Counted from the stretch's first letter, positions 30,822 to 40,541 are shown. The stretch is DNA of 42,106 nt from DASTCC01 sp035711465 (GCA_035711465.1 DASTCC010000354.1:1-42106); one strand, 5' to 3'. Notes: generated from the letters alone by a model not told the origin. Made by a program: numbers and translations.

Positions 30822-31425
30822 TCGCGGTCGGCCGGAACATACTCCACGTTTCCAGCTCCGGCGTCACCTTCGTGTGACCGACGACGGCATAGCCGAAGTG
30901 CTGATAGCGCGCGACGTTCTGCGGCAACTCGGTGCTGAGCGAGACGCCCGCTGATTCAGGGTCCGCGGCCGCGAGCGCATGCACCGCGTCGAGCAGCGCG
31001 CGCGCGTGCCCGCGTCCCATGAACTCGTGCCGCACGCCGATCATGTTGAGGTGATGGTGCGGCGCTGTGACCGCCAGCGCGCCGGCGGCGTTTGCGTAGG
31101 CCGCGTGCTTCTCGCGCGCCGCATCGCCGAGCGCCGCCCAGGTGCGGGCACGGTGCGCGTGCACCGCCTCGGGCATCTCGCGCTCGCCAGGCAGCGTCAT
31201 CGTCGCGGCGGCGATCAGCCGGCCGTCATCGCCGGCGACGCCGAAGAGCGGCTCGTCGCGATGGACGCGGGTCATCACGAACAGGGCGATCAGCTCGCGG
31301 AGCCGCGCGTCGCCGAGGCCGTCGAACGGGCCGGAGATGTGCGTCATCACCGGATACGCGCGAAAGGCGTCGCAGAAGACGTCGATGATCTCGGGGGCGC
31401 GTTCGGCAGTGAGGCGGACGACCAT
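30811..31425 (-). CDS. GNAT-family acetyltransferase
   Basis: A 204-residue cytoplasmic N-acetyltransferase-like protein. The acetyl-CoA loop is in MIGVRHEFMGRGHARALLDA (R/Q-x-x-G-x-G/A form, about 130-148). The final beta strand and helix are SLSTELPQNVARYQHFGYA, with the usual Asn-x-x-x-Tyr arrangement. The acceptor substrate is not predictable. It is a single gene with the start 66 bp from the divergent SnoaL-like gene. Confidence 0.82.
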   Translation of the reverse strand: MVVRLTAERAPEIIDVFCDAFRAYPVMTHISGPFDGLGDARLRELIALFVMTRVHRDEPLFGVAGDDGRLIAAATMTLPGEREMPEAVHAHRARTWAALGDAAREKHAAYANAAGALAVTAPHHHLNMIGVRHEFMGRGHARALLDAVHALAAADPESAGVSLSTELPQNVARYQHFGYAVVGHTKVTPELETWSMFRPTAISA

Positions 31426-31491
31426 TCCGCAGCATAACGCGCGCGGCTGGCGTCGGCATACGACGCGGTATTAGGATGGCGTGACACCGCC

Positions 31492-31914
31492 ATGAATCGC
31501 GCCGAGGTCGAAACCTGGCTCGCGAGGCACCGCGCCGCCTTCGACGCACGCGATGCCGATCGGCTCGCAGCCGGTCACAGCGAGCACGGGACGTTCGAGA
31601 GTCCGGCCGCCGGCAAGGTCAGCGGCCGCGCGGCCATCCGCCAGGTGTACGCGTACTGGCTCACCGCGTTCCCAGACCTCGAGTTCACCTGGGACAGACC
31701 GGTGATCGACGGCGATCGGGTGGCGTTCTTCTGGCGCTTTCGCGACACTGCGCAAGGCGCGTTCTTCGGCGACGTCAAAGCGGGCACGCGCCTCGAGTTC
31801 TCCGGCGCCGGTCAGTACCGGATCTCGAGCGAGGGCATCGAGGAAGCCCGGCACGTCTTCGACTTCACCGGGGCGTTGATCAACGCCGGCGTGCTGAAGG
31901 TCAAGCCGCTGTAG
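31492..31914 (+). CDS. SnoaL-like / NTF2-fold protein
   Basis: A 140-residue protein with the NTF2-like cone fold: N-terminal helix VETWLARHRAAFDARDADRLAA, AGHSEHGTFESPAAGKVSG, the helix RAAIRQVYAYWLTAFPDLEF, and a closing FSGAGQYRISSEG strand set. Relatives act as polyketide cyclases, isomerases or unknown small-molecule binders; the Glu/Asp and His positions are compatible with either. TAGGAT lies 13 bp before the ATG. It stands alone. Confidence 0.75.
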   Translation: MNRAEVETWLARHRAAFDARDADRLAAGHSEHGTFESPAAGKVSGRAAIRQVYAYWLTAFPDLEFTWDRPVIDGDRVAFFWRFRDTAQGAFFGDVKAGTRLEFSGAGQYRISSEGIEEARHVFDFTGALINAGVLKVKPL

Positions 31915-32015
31915 TCACGCGAAGGGGAGCCGGGAACGCTTGGCGTGTCCGCGGCCGGCTGCAGGGGTGCGCTCCTGGGAAAATCGGAGCAGGGCCGGCG
32001 CGCGACGAGCGGCGG

Positions 32016-32120
32016 TCAACCGATCGCGGCGACGAGCAGTGCGGCGACGAGCAAAACTGCCACCGCCGTCTCCGACGTGTTCGAAAAACTCCACTCGATG
32101 AACGAAAGCCTGCGAAGCAT
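32016..32120 (-). CDS. 34-residue membrane peptide, translation likely gated by a hairpin
   Basis: A short gene in the 310 bp gap between the SnoaL-like and dehydrogenase genes. The product begins MLRRLSFIEWSF, then SNTSET, then a 16-residue hydrophobic helix (AVAVLLVAALLVAAIG) reaching the C-terminus; it should sit in the inner membrane with a cytoplasmic N-terminus. AGGAG ends eight bases before the ATG, a good ribosome site, and is fully paired in the hairpin at 32124-32152. I do not recognise the peptide. It may be read from the upstream dehydrogenase operon. The opposite strand also has an open frame (31945-32214), but it lacks a ribosome site. Confidence 0.55.
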   Translation of the reverse strand: MLRRLSFIEWSFSNTSETAVAVLLVAALLVAAIG

Positions 32121-32123
32121 TGG

Positions 32124-32152
32124 GTCTACTCCTGTGTTCCAAAGGAGTAGAC
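32124..32152 (-). promoter_or_regulatory. Perfect 10 bp hairpin burying the ribosome site of the small membrane peptide
   Basis: Read on the minus strand, GTCTACTCCT and AGGAGTAGAC pair perfectly around TTGGAACAC. The AGGAG Shine-Dalgarno (32133 to 32129) lies wholly in the 3' arm, eight bases before the ATG. This could be an RNA thermometer, a protein- or ligand-controlled switch, or a terminator of the upstream dehydrogenase operon. Confidence 0.65.
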
Positions 32153-32224
32153 GCAGGCGAGCGCGAAAAGTTAGGGCCCGCCTGCCAGGTCACCGACATT
32201 TCACAGGTTGTTAACCTCGCCGGA

Positions 32225-33451
<1,227 letters not shown>

Positions 33452-33470
33452 GATCGGATCGTATTACGAA

Positions 33471-33485
33471 CCCGCCTGCGGCGGG
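33471..33485. terminator. Weak GC hairpin after the outer-membrane protein gene
   Basis: CCCGCC (33471-33476) and GGCGGG (33480-33485) form a 6 bp stem with a 3 nt loop directly after the stop of the outer-membrane protein gene on the minus strand. There is no T-tract, so it may only slow transcription. Confidence 0.35.
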
Positions 33486-34325
33486 CTATTTGCGGAACGG
33501 CAGCTCGTAGGAGAAGTACAGGAACACGCCGACGTCGGACGACCCGTCGACCCAGGTCACGGGCACCGCGAAACCCCCGACGATCTGCTTGTCGCCGACG
33601 TTCCAGCCGGCGCGAAAACCTGGGGATAGCGTGTACGCGGTGTCCCGCGTCGTCCCCGAGACGTCGGCGAGCGACTCGCCGAAGAGCACGACCTGCTCGA
33701 GCATGAGATGGAACATCGGCCGCAGCCGGTAGATCGCGCTCAGCGACACGAACGGCGAGAGCAGGTTTTCGTCGTCGTCCTCACCGGCCGTCGAGTCGGG
33801 CCGTTCGGCCGCGGGCAGCCAGGTGAAGCCGGCGTTCCAGTGCAGGTAGGTGTCGTTGAACTGCTTACTGAACGGCAGGTTGATTTGCAGTCCGTACGAT
33901 CCTTCGCCGCGCCGCTCGGTGGTGTTGCCCGTCGGCAGCACCAGACTGGCCCGCGGCGAGAATGCCGGCCGGCCCGGCCCTTCGCTCAATGCCTGATACC
34001 GATAGTTGATCAACGTGTCGCCGGCGCCGAACTTGTCGATGCCGTCGAGGAACGAGATCGTGTACGAGAACTGATGCGCCTGGCTCCTGACCGGCCACTC
34101 CTGGGTGAAGGCGAACCCCCACTTGTCGGCGAGGCGCGTGATGTTGACGATGTTCTGAAAGATGCCGGGCTCCTGGTTGAACGCTTCTTCGACCAGGAAC
34201 GAATTGTCGGCGATGCCGAACGGCTCCGGGCCGGTGCGCTGGCCCGGCGCCGGCGTCTGGCCGGCGGCAGGACGTGCCGCGGCGACGAGCGCCAGCACGA
34301 TCGCGCTTGTCATCACGCGCCGCAT
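33486..34325 (-). CDS. Outer-membrane beta-barrel protein (MetA-degradation-transporter-like)
   Basis: A 279-residue exported protein with a signal peptide (about 1-23). The rest alternates hydrophobic and polar residues as in an outer-membrane barrel: FSPRASLVLPTGNTT, YGLQINLPFSK, LHWNAGFTWLP, LSPFVSLSAIYRLRPMFHLM and VGVFLYFSYELPFRK with a C-terminal aromatic strand. The pattern matches the putative MetA-pathway phenol-degradation/transporter group. Substrate unknown. An excellent AGGAGG ribosome site sits seven bases before the ATG. It lies 35 bp after the DUF1028 gene and 34 bp before the sugar dehydrogenase gene on the same strand. Confidence 0.78.
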   Translation of the reverse strand: MRRVMTSAIVLALVAAARPAAGQTPAPGQRTGPEPFGIADNSFLVEEAFNQEPGIFQNIVNITRLADKWGFAFTQEWPVRSQAHQFSYTISFLDGIDKFGAGDTLINYRYQALSEGPGRPAFSPRASLVLPTGNTTERRGEGSYGLQINLPFSKQFNDTYLHWNAGFTWLPAAERPDSTAGEDDDENLLSPFVSLSAIYRLRPMFHLMLEQVVLFGESLADVSGTTRDTAYTLSPGFRAGWNVGDKQIVGGFAVPVTWVDGSSDVGVFLYFSYELPFRK

Positions 34326-34360
34326 GCAGAACCCTCCTCTCGAGACGATGACGGCGGCCA

Positions 34361-35398
34361 TCAGCGTCCGCCGCGCTTCTTGATGTAGGCCGCGCGCACG
34401 GCGGCGAGAAAGCGCTCGTCGACGAGTCCCCGTGGCGTGCCCTGGTAGTTGAGTCCGTTGTCGGCGCGGAACTGGTCGACGGCGGCAATGGCCTCCTCGT
34501 CGTACAGCATCAGGTCGTTGCCCTCGGGAAAGGCCGGCAGCGCCGGCCGCCAGTAGCCGAGCGCGTGCAGCCAGCGTTTCAGCTCGAGCACGTCGGCGCC
34601 TTCGATCCGCGAGAAGCTTCGATACCCTGGACGCCGCGCGGTCGTGTAGTAGATCCGCTTCATCTCGGCGACCGGTTCCGGGTGCTCGCCGACTTCGATC
34701 GCGAGCGCGATGTAGTCGCCGCCGCGTCCGGGGTTCTTCGGATCGGCGATCTTGATCGCCGCCGATTGCAGGTTGCCCCAGCGCCGATCGCCGCCTTTGG
34801 CCTGACCGGCTTCGATCGCGAGGATCATGCGCTCGGCCAGCGGCCAGCCGGTGTTCGCGGTCGCTTCGAAGCTCGCGGCCACCGCCTCGATCACCTCGGG
34901 ACCGACCATGATGTTCGCCTGGACCGTGTAGTTCACGCCCTGCGTGCTGCCGGCCCAATTGCCGTTCTGCTTGCCGGTATGGGCGGCCGTGCGGCCGCTC
35001 ATGTCGATCAGGCCGACCTGGCGCGATTCGCGCTGCGCGTCGCTCGCCAGCAGCTGCGAGAGCGCATCAGCGGGTGCGACGCCTTTCGCCATCAGGTCCA
35101 GCCCGCGCGGACCGAACTCGACCATCGTCGAGGCCTGCGTGCACACCGCGCCAACGCCAGCACGGACGTGCGGGACGGCGCGGCCGACGAAGGGCACGCG
35201 CGTCGTGACCGCGGCGCCGGACTGTCCCGTCGCCGGATCGATCGCGCACAACGAGAAGGTCGAATACTGCGGCCGTCCGTCGGCGTCGAGCGGCACGCCA
35301 TCCGCGGCGATCGACTGCGCGTCAGCCGCGGTCGCTGCCACTGCGAACAATAGACAGAACAGCGCCACACGGCGGCTCATTGGCATCCGCGGCCTCAT
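34361..35398 (-). CDS. DUF1028 (Ntn-hydrolase-like) exported protein with a peptidoglycan-binding-like tail
   Basis: A 345-residue exported protein (signal peptide about 1-28). The DUF1028 core (about 45-235) is clear: STFSLCAIDPATGQSGAAV, VRAGVGAVCTQAS, ESRQVGLIDMSGR, AAHTGK, ANIMVGPEVIEA, LAERMILAIEAGQAKGGDRR. DUF1028 has an Ntn-hydrolase-type fold; activity is not established. The tail (about 265-335) resembles the helical putative peptidoglycan-binding domain often attached to it (LKRWLHALGYW, AVDQFRADNGL). Its ATG overlaps the TGA of the cyanophycinase gene, so the two are translated together, suggesting successive steps on an amide or isopeptide substrate. Confidence 0.85.
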   Translation of the reverse strand: MRPRMPMSRRVALFCLLFAVAATAADAQSIAADGVPLDADGRPQYSTFSLCAIDPATGQSGAAVTTRVPFVGRAVPHVRAGVGAVCTQASTMVEFGPRGLDLMAKGVAPADALSQLLASDAQRESRQVGLIDMSGRTAAHTGKQNGNWAGSTQGVNYTVQANIMVGPEVIEAVAASFEATANTGWPLAERMILAIEAGQAKGGDRRWGNLQSAAIKIADPKNPGRGGDYIALAIEVGEHPEPVAEMKRIYYTTARRPGYRSFSRIEGADVLELKRWLHALGYWRPALPAFPEGNDLMLYDEEAIAAVDQFRADNGLNYQGTPRGLVDERFLAAVRAAYIKKRGGR

Positions 35399-36216
35399 CG
35401 CTGCAGCGAGTAAGTCATGCCCGCGCGCAGCACGGACAGCTTCAAGCCCTGACCGGCGCTGACCTGGCCGGCCTCGATCTTCTCCGGCGCGGCGCCGCGC
35501 GGGTCGATCACCACGACGGCGCTGCGGCCGATCACCTCGATCGCCTCGCCGCGCACGACGACCGCCGTCGCCTCGTCGATGCCGATGCCGACGAGCGCGG
35601 GACGATCCAGCACCGCGCTCAGCAGCCGGTTGATGCGCTGTCTTCTGAGAAAGTGCTGATCGACGATGACGCCCGGCCAGAGGCCGAGACCCTTGGCGAG
35701 CGTCGTCTTGCCCGCGGTGAGCGACTGCAGGTCGGCGTCGCCGGTGATCATCGCCTCCGACAGCACGGCCGCGCCGGCGCTGGTGCCGCCGACGACGGCG
35801 CCGGCGCGGTGCCGCGCTCTAATCACGTCGTCGAGACCGGTGCCGGCGATGGCTTTCATGAATCGATTCTGATCGCCGCCCGGCATCCAGATCAGCGTCG
35901 CGCGCTCGAGCGCGGCCGCCGCCTCGTCGCGCGGCTCGAAGCGCACGATCGCCGCGCTCTTCGCGCCGGCGTCGAGCCACATCTTCACCGAGCTCTCGCC
36001 GGCATTGGCGACCGCGGAGGACTGCGGCAGGACCGCGACGACGGCGTTCGATCCGCCGGCCATCGTCAGCGTCGTCTTGACGATGTCGTCGGTGGTGCCG
36101 CCGCCGCCAACGACCACGAGCGGCCCGGGTCCGGATTGGATGGCGATGATCGTCCTGCCGGCGACCGCGAAGAGAAGGGCCGCGAGGGCGGCGGCGTGGA
36201 TTCGTCTGGCGGGCAT
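35395..36216 (-). CDS. Cyanophycinase-like S51 serine peptidase
   Basis: A 273-residue exported protein (signal peptide about 1-25 with the ATG at 36216). The Gat-like fold of peptidase family S51 shows GPLVVVGGGGTTDD, MPGGDQNRF (112-116 core), nucleophile S146 in GGTSAGAAVLSEAM, and the catalytic-site region VDQHFLRRQRINRLL (H188). Cyanophycinase cuts the arginine-bearing backbone of cyanophycin into Asp-Arg dipeptides; exported forms attack polymer outside the cell. The true substrate could also be another beta-Asp peptide. It is the first gene of the minus-strand group and is coupled to DUF1028. An in-frame upstream start at 36318 gives a non-signal N-terminus and is rejected. Confidence 0.85.
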   Translation of the reverse strand: MPARRIHAAALAALLFAVAGRTIIAIQSGPGPLVVVGGGGTTDDIVKTTLTMAGGSNAVVAVLPQSSAVANAGESSVKMWLDAGAKSAAIVRFEPRDEAAAALERATLIWMPGGDQNRFMKAIAGTGLDDVIRARHRAGAVVGGTSAGAAVLSEAMITGDADLQSLTAGKTTLAKGLGLWPGVIVDQHFLRRQRINRLLSAVLDRPALVGIGIDEATAVVVRGEAIEVIGRSAVVVIDPRGAAPEKIEAGQVSAGQGLKLSVLRAGMTYSLQR

Positions 36217-36357
36217 GGTCCCGCATTCTGCCATAGCGCCGTGGCGCCGCTGCTCGGTGTCGAGGCAATGAGATCGGTCTCGACAGCAAAACCGGCGAAC
36301 CAACGGCGGGGCTCGCACGTCTAACTCACCTTAGAATCTCAGGTGAGGGACTTCACT

Positions 36358-37476
36358 ATGACGATGCGTGTCGTTGCGCTCGGTGTGATCGCGTTGCTAC
36401 CGGTGTCGGGGGCCGAACCGCCGCCGCGGGCGCCGGCGGAACTGCCGCTTCGCGTCGAAGGCGCGCTCGGCCACATCACCGGCGCGTACGAGCTGCCCGA
36501 TGGCCGTGTGCTGCTGACGGACGAGAAACGTCCGGCGGTCTCGGTCCTCGATCCCAAGACCGGTCAGGCGTCGGTCGTGGGCTCTGCGGGGGTCGGTCCC
36601 GGCCAGTACGTCAGGCCTGGCGGCATCTACGGCGGCGGTGCACGCGAGATTCTCGTGCTCGATCGCGCGCAGACCAGCGTCCACGTCTTCTCGACGACCG
36701 GCGCGTACGTCCGCACCTATTCGATCGCCGTCGCCGGCGTGACCAGTTCCTCGGACGGCGTCGACCTGCAGCGCCTCGACGGCCGCGGCCATTCGTACTT
36801 CACGGAGCGTTCCGGGCGGCTCGAGTCCCGGCTGACGGGCGGGCCGCCGGCGCCGGCCCAGGTGATTCGGTTCGATCCGGTGAAGCAACAGCGCACCGTC
36901 GTCACCGACCTTCGACAGCCCGACACGAAGACGGTGCCCGGCGGCGACGGCATGGTCTTCTCGCGCGCGGTGGTCGGATCGCCGGCCGACGGCTTCGGGG
37001 TCGCGCCGGACGGACGCGTCGCCGCCGTGCGCGCCGAACCGTATCGCGTCGAGTGGGTCGCCGTCGATGGCAAGGTCACGACGGGACCGGCGATCGCGGT
37101 CGACACGCTGCCGATGACCGACGCCGACAAAGCCGAGTACAAGGCTAAATACGGTGGTGCCGGCGGCGCCACCGCCGTCGGTGTCGGCAGCACGTCCGGC
37201 CGCGGCGGCCTGTCGGGGCTCGAGCCGACCTTTGCCGCCACCAAGGCTCCGTTTTCGCCCGCCGACGTGATCGTCTCGCCGAATGCCCACGTGTGGGTGC
37301 TGCGCACCCGGCCGGCTGGCGCGACCACGGCCATCTACGACGTCTTCGACGCCAGCGGCCGCCGCGTCGATCGTCTCGAGTTCCCGGCCGGCAGCCGCGT
37401 CGCCGGCTTCGGCGCAAACACCGTATACATCACCGACGAGGCTCGATCCATGCTCAAGAAATACAAGGTGCGCTGA
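36358..37476 (+). CDS. Exported beta-propeller (NHL/6-bladed) protein upstream of a PadR-permease unit
   Basis: A 372-residue exported protein (signal peptide about 1-22). Blade-like repeats appear: ITGAYELPDGRVLLTDEKRP, VRPGGIYGGGAREILVLDRA, DGFGVAPDGRVAAVRAEPYR, ADVIVSPNAHVWVLRTRPAG and VAGFGANTVYITDEARS, as in six-bladed NHL/6-NHL propellers. A glycine-rich insert is at about 260-285. No active site visible; probably a binding or sensor protein. GAGGGA lies seven bases before the ATG; a GTG at 36343 overlapping that site is less likely. It ends 2 bp before the PadR gene. Confidence 0.75.
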   Translation: MTMRVVALGVIALLPVSGAEPPPRAPAELPLRVEGALGHITGAYELPDGRVLLTDEKRPAVSVLDPKTGQASVVGSAGVGPGQYVRPGGIYGGGAREILVLDRAQTSVHVFSTTGAYVRTYSIAVAGVTSSSDGVDLQRLDGRGHSYFTERSGRLESRLTGGPPAPAQVIRFDPVKQQRTVVTDLRQPDTKTVPGGDGMVFSRAVVGSPADGFGVAPDGRVAAVRAEPYRVEWVAVDGKVTTGPAIAVDTLPMTDADKAEYKAKYGGAGGATAVGVGSTSGRGGLSGLEPTFAATKAPFSPADVIVSPNAHVWVLRTRPAGATTAIYDVFDASGRRVDRLEFPAGSRVAGFGANTVYITDEARSMLKKYKVR

Positions 37477-37478
37477 CC

Positions 37479-37823
37479 ATGGCGAGCCGTGACAAACTGC
37501 CGATTCTGCGCGGTACGCTCGACGTGCTGATCCTTCGCTCGATCGCGAGCAAGCCGCTCCATGGGTTCGAGATCAGCCTCTGGCTGGAACAGGGTTCGGA
37601 CGGCACGCTCGATCTCGATGACAGCGCGCTCTATCAGGCGCTGCACCGGCTCGAGGCGCGCCGGTTGATCCAGGGCGAATGGGGCACCACCGAGAACAAC
37701 CGGCGGGCGCGGTACTACCGCCTGACGCCGGCTGGGCGGTCGCATCTCGACGACGAAAGCCGGCGGCTGGTGTCGTTCGCCAGGACGCTGACCTCGCTCC
37801 TGTCGCCTTCGCGAGGCAAGTAG
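37479..37823 (+). CDS. PadR-family regulator of the ADOP permease
   Basis: A 114-residue winged-helix regulator: LRGTLDVLILRSIASKPLHG, then FEISLWLEQ, ALYQALHRLEARRLIQGEW and the wing NNRRARYYRLTPAGRSHLDD. This shorter PadR type is the standard partner of Acidobacteriota ADOP permeases. The ATG follows the propeller stop by 2 bp and precedes the permease ATG by 2 bp, so all three genes form one operon. It probably represses its own operon on an inducing compound. Confidence 0.9.
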   Translation: MASRDKLPILRGTLDVLILRSIASKPLHGFEISLWLEQGSDGTLDLDDSALYQALHRLEARRLIQGEWGTTENNRRARYYRLTPAGRSHLDDESRRLVSFARTLTSLLSPSRGK

Positions 37824-37825
37824 CC

Positions 37826-40450
37826 ATGACGCGACTGCCGCCCGACCGTCACCGCGAGATCGACGAGGAGATCGAAGCGCATCTGGTGGCGCGCATCGAT
37901 CACCTCGTCGCGCAGGGGATGTCGCCCGAGGCGGCACGCGAGGAGGCGGCGCGCCGCTTCGGCGATCTCGACGCCGGCCGCGCCGCGCTGCACCGGCTGG
38001 CGATCGACGAGCGGCGCCGGCTCGATCTGCGCGAGCGGCTCTCGAGCGTGGCGCAGGACGTGCGCTACGTCGGTCGCAGCCTGCTCCAGCATCCGGCGTT
38101 CGCGCTCGGCGTGATCGCCACGTTCGCGCTCGGTCTCGGGATCAACACCGCGGTCTTCCGGGTCGCCGATCGCGTGCTCTTCCGGCCGCCCGCCGGCGTC
38201 GCCGACGCGCACGAGCTGCGCCGGCTCGAAACGACGGTGCAGTTCGGCAGCAGCGAGCCGATGCGGGCGACGGTGTTCTCGTATCCCGATGCCGCCGCGG
38301 CCATCGGCGCGGCCGCGTTCACGCAGGTCTCGGCGAGCAGCGCGCCGCGATCGATGCCGCTGCCGAACGGGCGCGAGGCCTGGGTCAGCGCCGTCGACGC
38401 CGCGTTCTTTCCGATGCTCGGGACGGGGATCGCCGCCGGCCGCGGCTTCGATGCAACCGAGGGCGAGCCCGGCTCCGGGCGCGCTGTCTGTGTCGTGTCG
38501 CACGCGTTCTGGACGCGCGAGCTCGGATCGCGGCCGCTCGCCGACCTCTCAGCGACGATCGGGACGCTGACCTATGCGGTCATCGGCATCACCGCGCCGG
38601 GATTCACGGGCATCGATCTCGATCCGACCGACGTCTGGATACCGTTCGGCATCGCCGCGCTCGGACGCGGGGAGGTCAACGGCGTCGAGATTCCCTGGTA
38701 TCGCCTCGACAATCTGCGGAGTCTTCGTGTCATCGGCCGGCTGCCGTCGCCCGGCGCCGCGCCGGCGGCGACCGAGCGCGTCGGCGCGGCGCTGGCGGCG
38801 CGCGATGCCTCGGAATCCCGGCCGGAACGGCAGGCCGAGCTGATCCCGATCGTGCCGGCCGGCGGCGCCGCGGTGAACCAACAGTCGCAGCGCATCCTCG
38901 GACGGCTGACGATCGTCGCCGCGATCGTGCTCGTCATCGCCAGCGCCAACGCGATGCACCTGCTGCTCGCGCGCGGCTTGCGGCGGCAGCGCGAGATCGC
39001 GACCCGTCTGGCCGTCGGCGCGAGCCGGGCGCGGATCGCGCGTCTCCTCCTCGTCGAGAGCCTCGTCCTTGCCGCCGCCGGCGCGGGCGCCGCGGCGCTC
39101 TTCGGCGCCTGGACGTCCGACGCCTTGCAGCGTCTCATCTTTCCTGATGGGCGATGGACGACGGCGTGGCTCGACGCGCGCACCTCAATCTTCACGGCCG
39201 TCCTCGCGCTCGCGGCGGGCGTCGCCGCCGGCCTCGTGCCGGCCTGGCAGTCGACCGCGTCCGATGTCGTGAGCGCACTGAAGGCGGGCCGGCTTCAGAG
39301 CAACCGGCGCGCCCGCCGCACCCGCAGCGGTCTGCTGATCGCGCAGACGGCGATGTCGCTCGCGCTCCTCGCCGCGTCGGGGCTGCTCGTCCGCAGTCTG
39401 CTTCAGCTCAACGCGGTCGAGCTGGGCTTCGACTCGCGCGGCCTCGTCATGGCGACGGTCGGTGACGCCGTCAACCTGCGCGGCGACGGCCGCGACGCGA
39501 GGGCGCTGGCCGAGCGGCTGCGCGCCGGCGAGCAGATCGGCGAGGTGGCGCTCACCTCGTCCGCGCCGTTCGGCGCGCAGTCGCGGACGAGCATGTCGGT
39601 GCCGGGCAGTTCGTACCAGCCCGATTCGCAGCTCGATGCGCCGATGACCATGGCGGTCAGTCCCGAGTTCTTCCAGGTGATGCGAACGCCGGTCCTCGAA
39701 GGCCGGACGTTCTCGCCCGCCGACGGCGCGGAGCCGGTCGTCGTCGTCAACGCGTCGATGGCGCGCAACTACTGGGGGCCGTCGCTGCCGCCGGGCGCCT
39801 GCGTCCTGGTCCATGGCAAGCCCTGCGCCCGCGTGATCGGCGTCGTCGCCGATTTCAAGGAGGCGCCCGGCGACAAAGCGCCGATGCGGTTCTTCGTGCC
39901 GCTCGAATCCGGGTGGAACGCGCCGAGGGTCGTGCTCGCCCGCGTCGACGCTGCGGCAGCGCCGGCGCTGGTGGCCCGCATCAAGGCACTGCTGCCGCCG
40001 ACGCCGCGCCCGAGCATCGAGGTGGTGAGCGATCGGCTGGCGCGCGCGCTGCGTCCATGGCGGACTTCGACGCAGCTCTTCGTCGCGCTCGGCGCGGTCG
40101 CGCTGGCGCTCGCGTGCATCGGCATCTACAGCGTGATGAGTTACGGCGCGTCCGAGCGCGTGCAGGAGGTCGGCGTCCGCATCGCGCTCGGCGCCACGGC
40201 ATCCGACGTCCGCCGCCTGCTCGTCGGCGAAGGGCTGCGGCTGACGCTCGTCGGCGCCGTCCTCGGTCTCGGGGCGGCGGTCGTGGTTGGCCGGCTGCTC
40301 GAGTCGCTGCTCTTCGCGGTCTCGCCGTTCGATCCGTGGGCCTACGCGCTGGCGCTCGTCGCGATGCTGGTCGCGGCGCTGACGGCGATGCTGCCGCCGT
40401 CGCTCCGAGCCTCGCGCACCGACGCGGTGGTCGCGCTGCGGCAGGAATGA
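37826..40450 (+). CDS. ADOP-type duplicated FtsX/MacB permease
   Basis: An 874-residue inner-membrane protein of the acidobacterial duplicated orphan permease class. Residues 1-75 are a cytoplasmic prefix with a helical hairpin (EIDEEIEAHLVARIDHLVAQ, EAAREEAARRFGD). The first membrane helix follows at about 92-112, then a MacB-like periplasmic domain (about 115-395), three helices, a linker with RRTRSGLLIAQTAMSLALLA (second copy, about 495-520), a second periplasmic domain and three C-terminal helices with the FtsX signature (GASERVQEVGVRIALGATA). It likely exports a toxin, lipid or peptide, or acts as a mechanical transducer, using a separate ATPase. The orphan ATPase at 29259 could serve; not proven. 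Confidence 0.92.
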   Translation: MTRLPPDRHREIDEEIEAHLVARIDHLVAQGMSPEAAREEAARRFGDLDAGRAALHRLAIDERRRLDLRERLSSVAQDVRYVGRSLLQHPAFALGVIATFALGLGINTAVFRVADRVLFRPPAGVADAHELRRLETTVQFGSSEPMRATVFSYPDAAAAIGAAAFTQVSASSAPRSMPLPNGREAWVSAVDAAFFPMLGTGIAAGRGFDATEGEPGSGRAVCVVSHAFWTRELGSRPLADLSATIGTLTYAVIGITAPGFTGIDLDPTDVWIPFGIAALGRGEVNGVEIPWYRLDNLRSLRVIGRLPSPGAAPAATERVGAALAARDASESRPERQAELIPIVPAGGAAVNQQSQRILGRLTIVAAIVLVIASANAMHLLLARGLRRQREIATRLAVGASRARIARLLLVESLVLAAAGAGAAALFGAWTSDALQRLIFPDGRWTTAWLDARTSIFTAVLALAAGVAAGLVPAWQSTASDVVSALKAGRLQSNRRARRTRSGLLIAQTAMSLALLAASGLLVRSLLQLNAVELGFDSRGLVMATVGDAVNLRGDGRDARALAERLRAGEQIGEVALTSSAPFGAQSRTSMSVPGSSYQPDSQLDAPMTMAVSPEFFQVMRTPVLEGRTFSPADGAEPVVVVNASMARNYWGPSLPPGACVLVHGKPCARVIGVVADFKEAPGDKAPMRFFVPLESGWNAPRVVLARVDAAAAPALVARIKALLPPTPRPSIEVVSDRLARALRPWRTSTQLFVALGAVALALACIGIYSVMSYGASERVQEVGVRIALGATASDVRRLLVGEGLRLTLVGAVLGLGAAVVVGRLLESLLFAVSPFDPWAYALALVAMLVAALTAMLPPSLRASRTDAVVALRQE

Positions 40451-40455
40451 TCAGG

Positions 40456-40541
40456 AGGCTCGGAGGGTTGGGGCTTGGAGGCTTGCGGTTCTGAGCTTCA
40501 CGGCTCGAACCTCGAGCCTTCAAGCCCAGGCCTTCAAGCCT
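40456..40541. repeat. Imperfect palindrome of AGGCTTG/CCTTCAAGCC words before the arabinofuranosidase gene
   Basis: Arm 40456-40484 pairs imperfectly (one bulge, several G-U type mismatches) with 40514-40541. The right arm holds two copies of CCTTCAAGCC (40517-40526 and 40531-40540). It spans the gap between the permease stop and the next gene. The right arm also overlaps a possible promoter (TTCAAG 40519-40524, 17 bp, TATCAT 40542-40547). Confidence 0.65.

Noticed and set aside
31945..32214. 89-codon plus-strand frame over the small membrane peptide
   Set aside because: No ribosome site, no hydrophobic or family pattern; the minus-strand peptide has both a ribosome site and a membrane helix.
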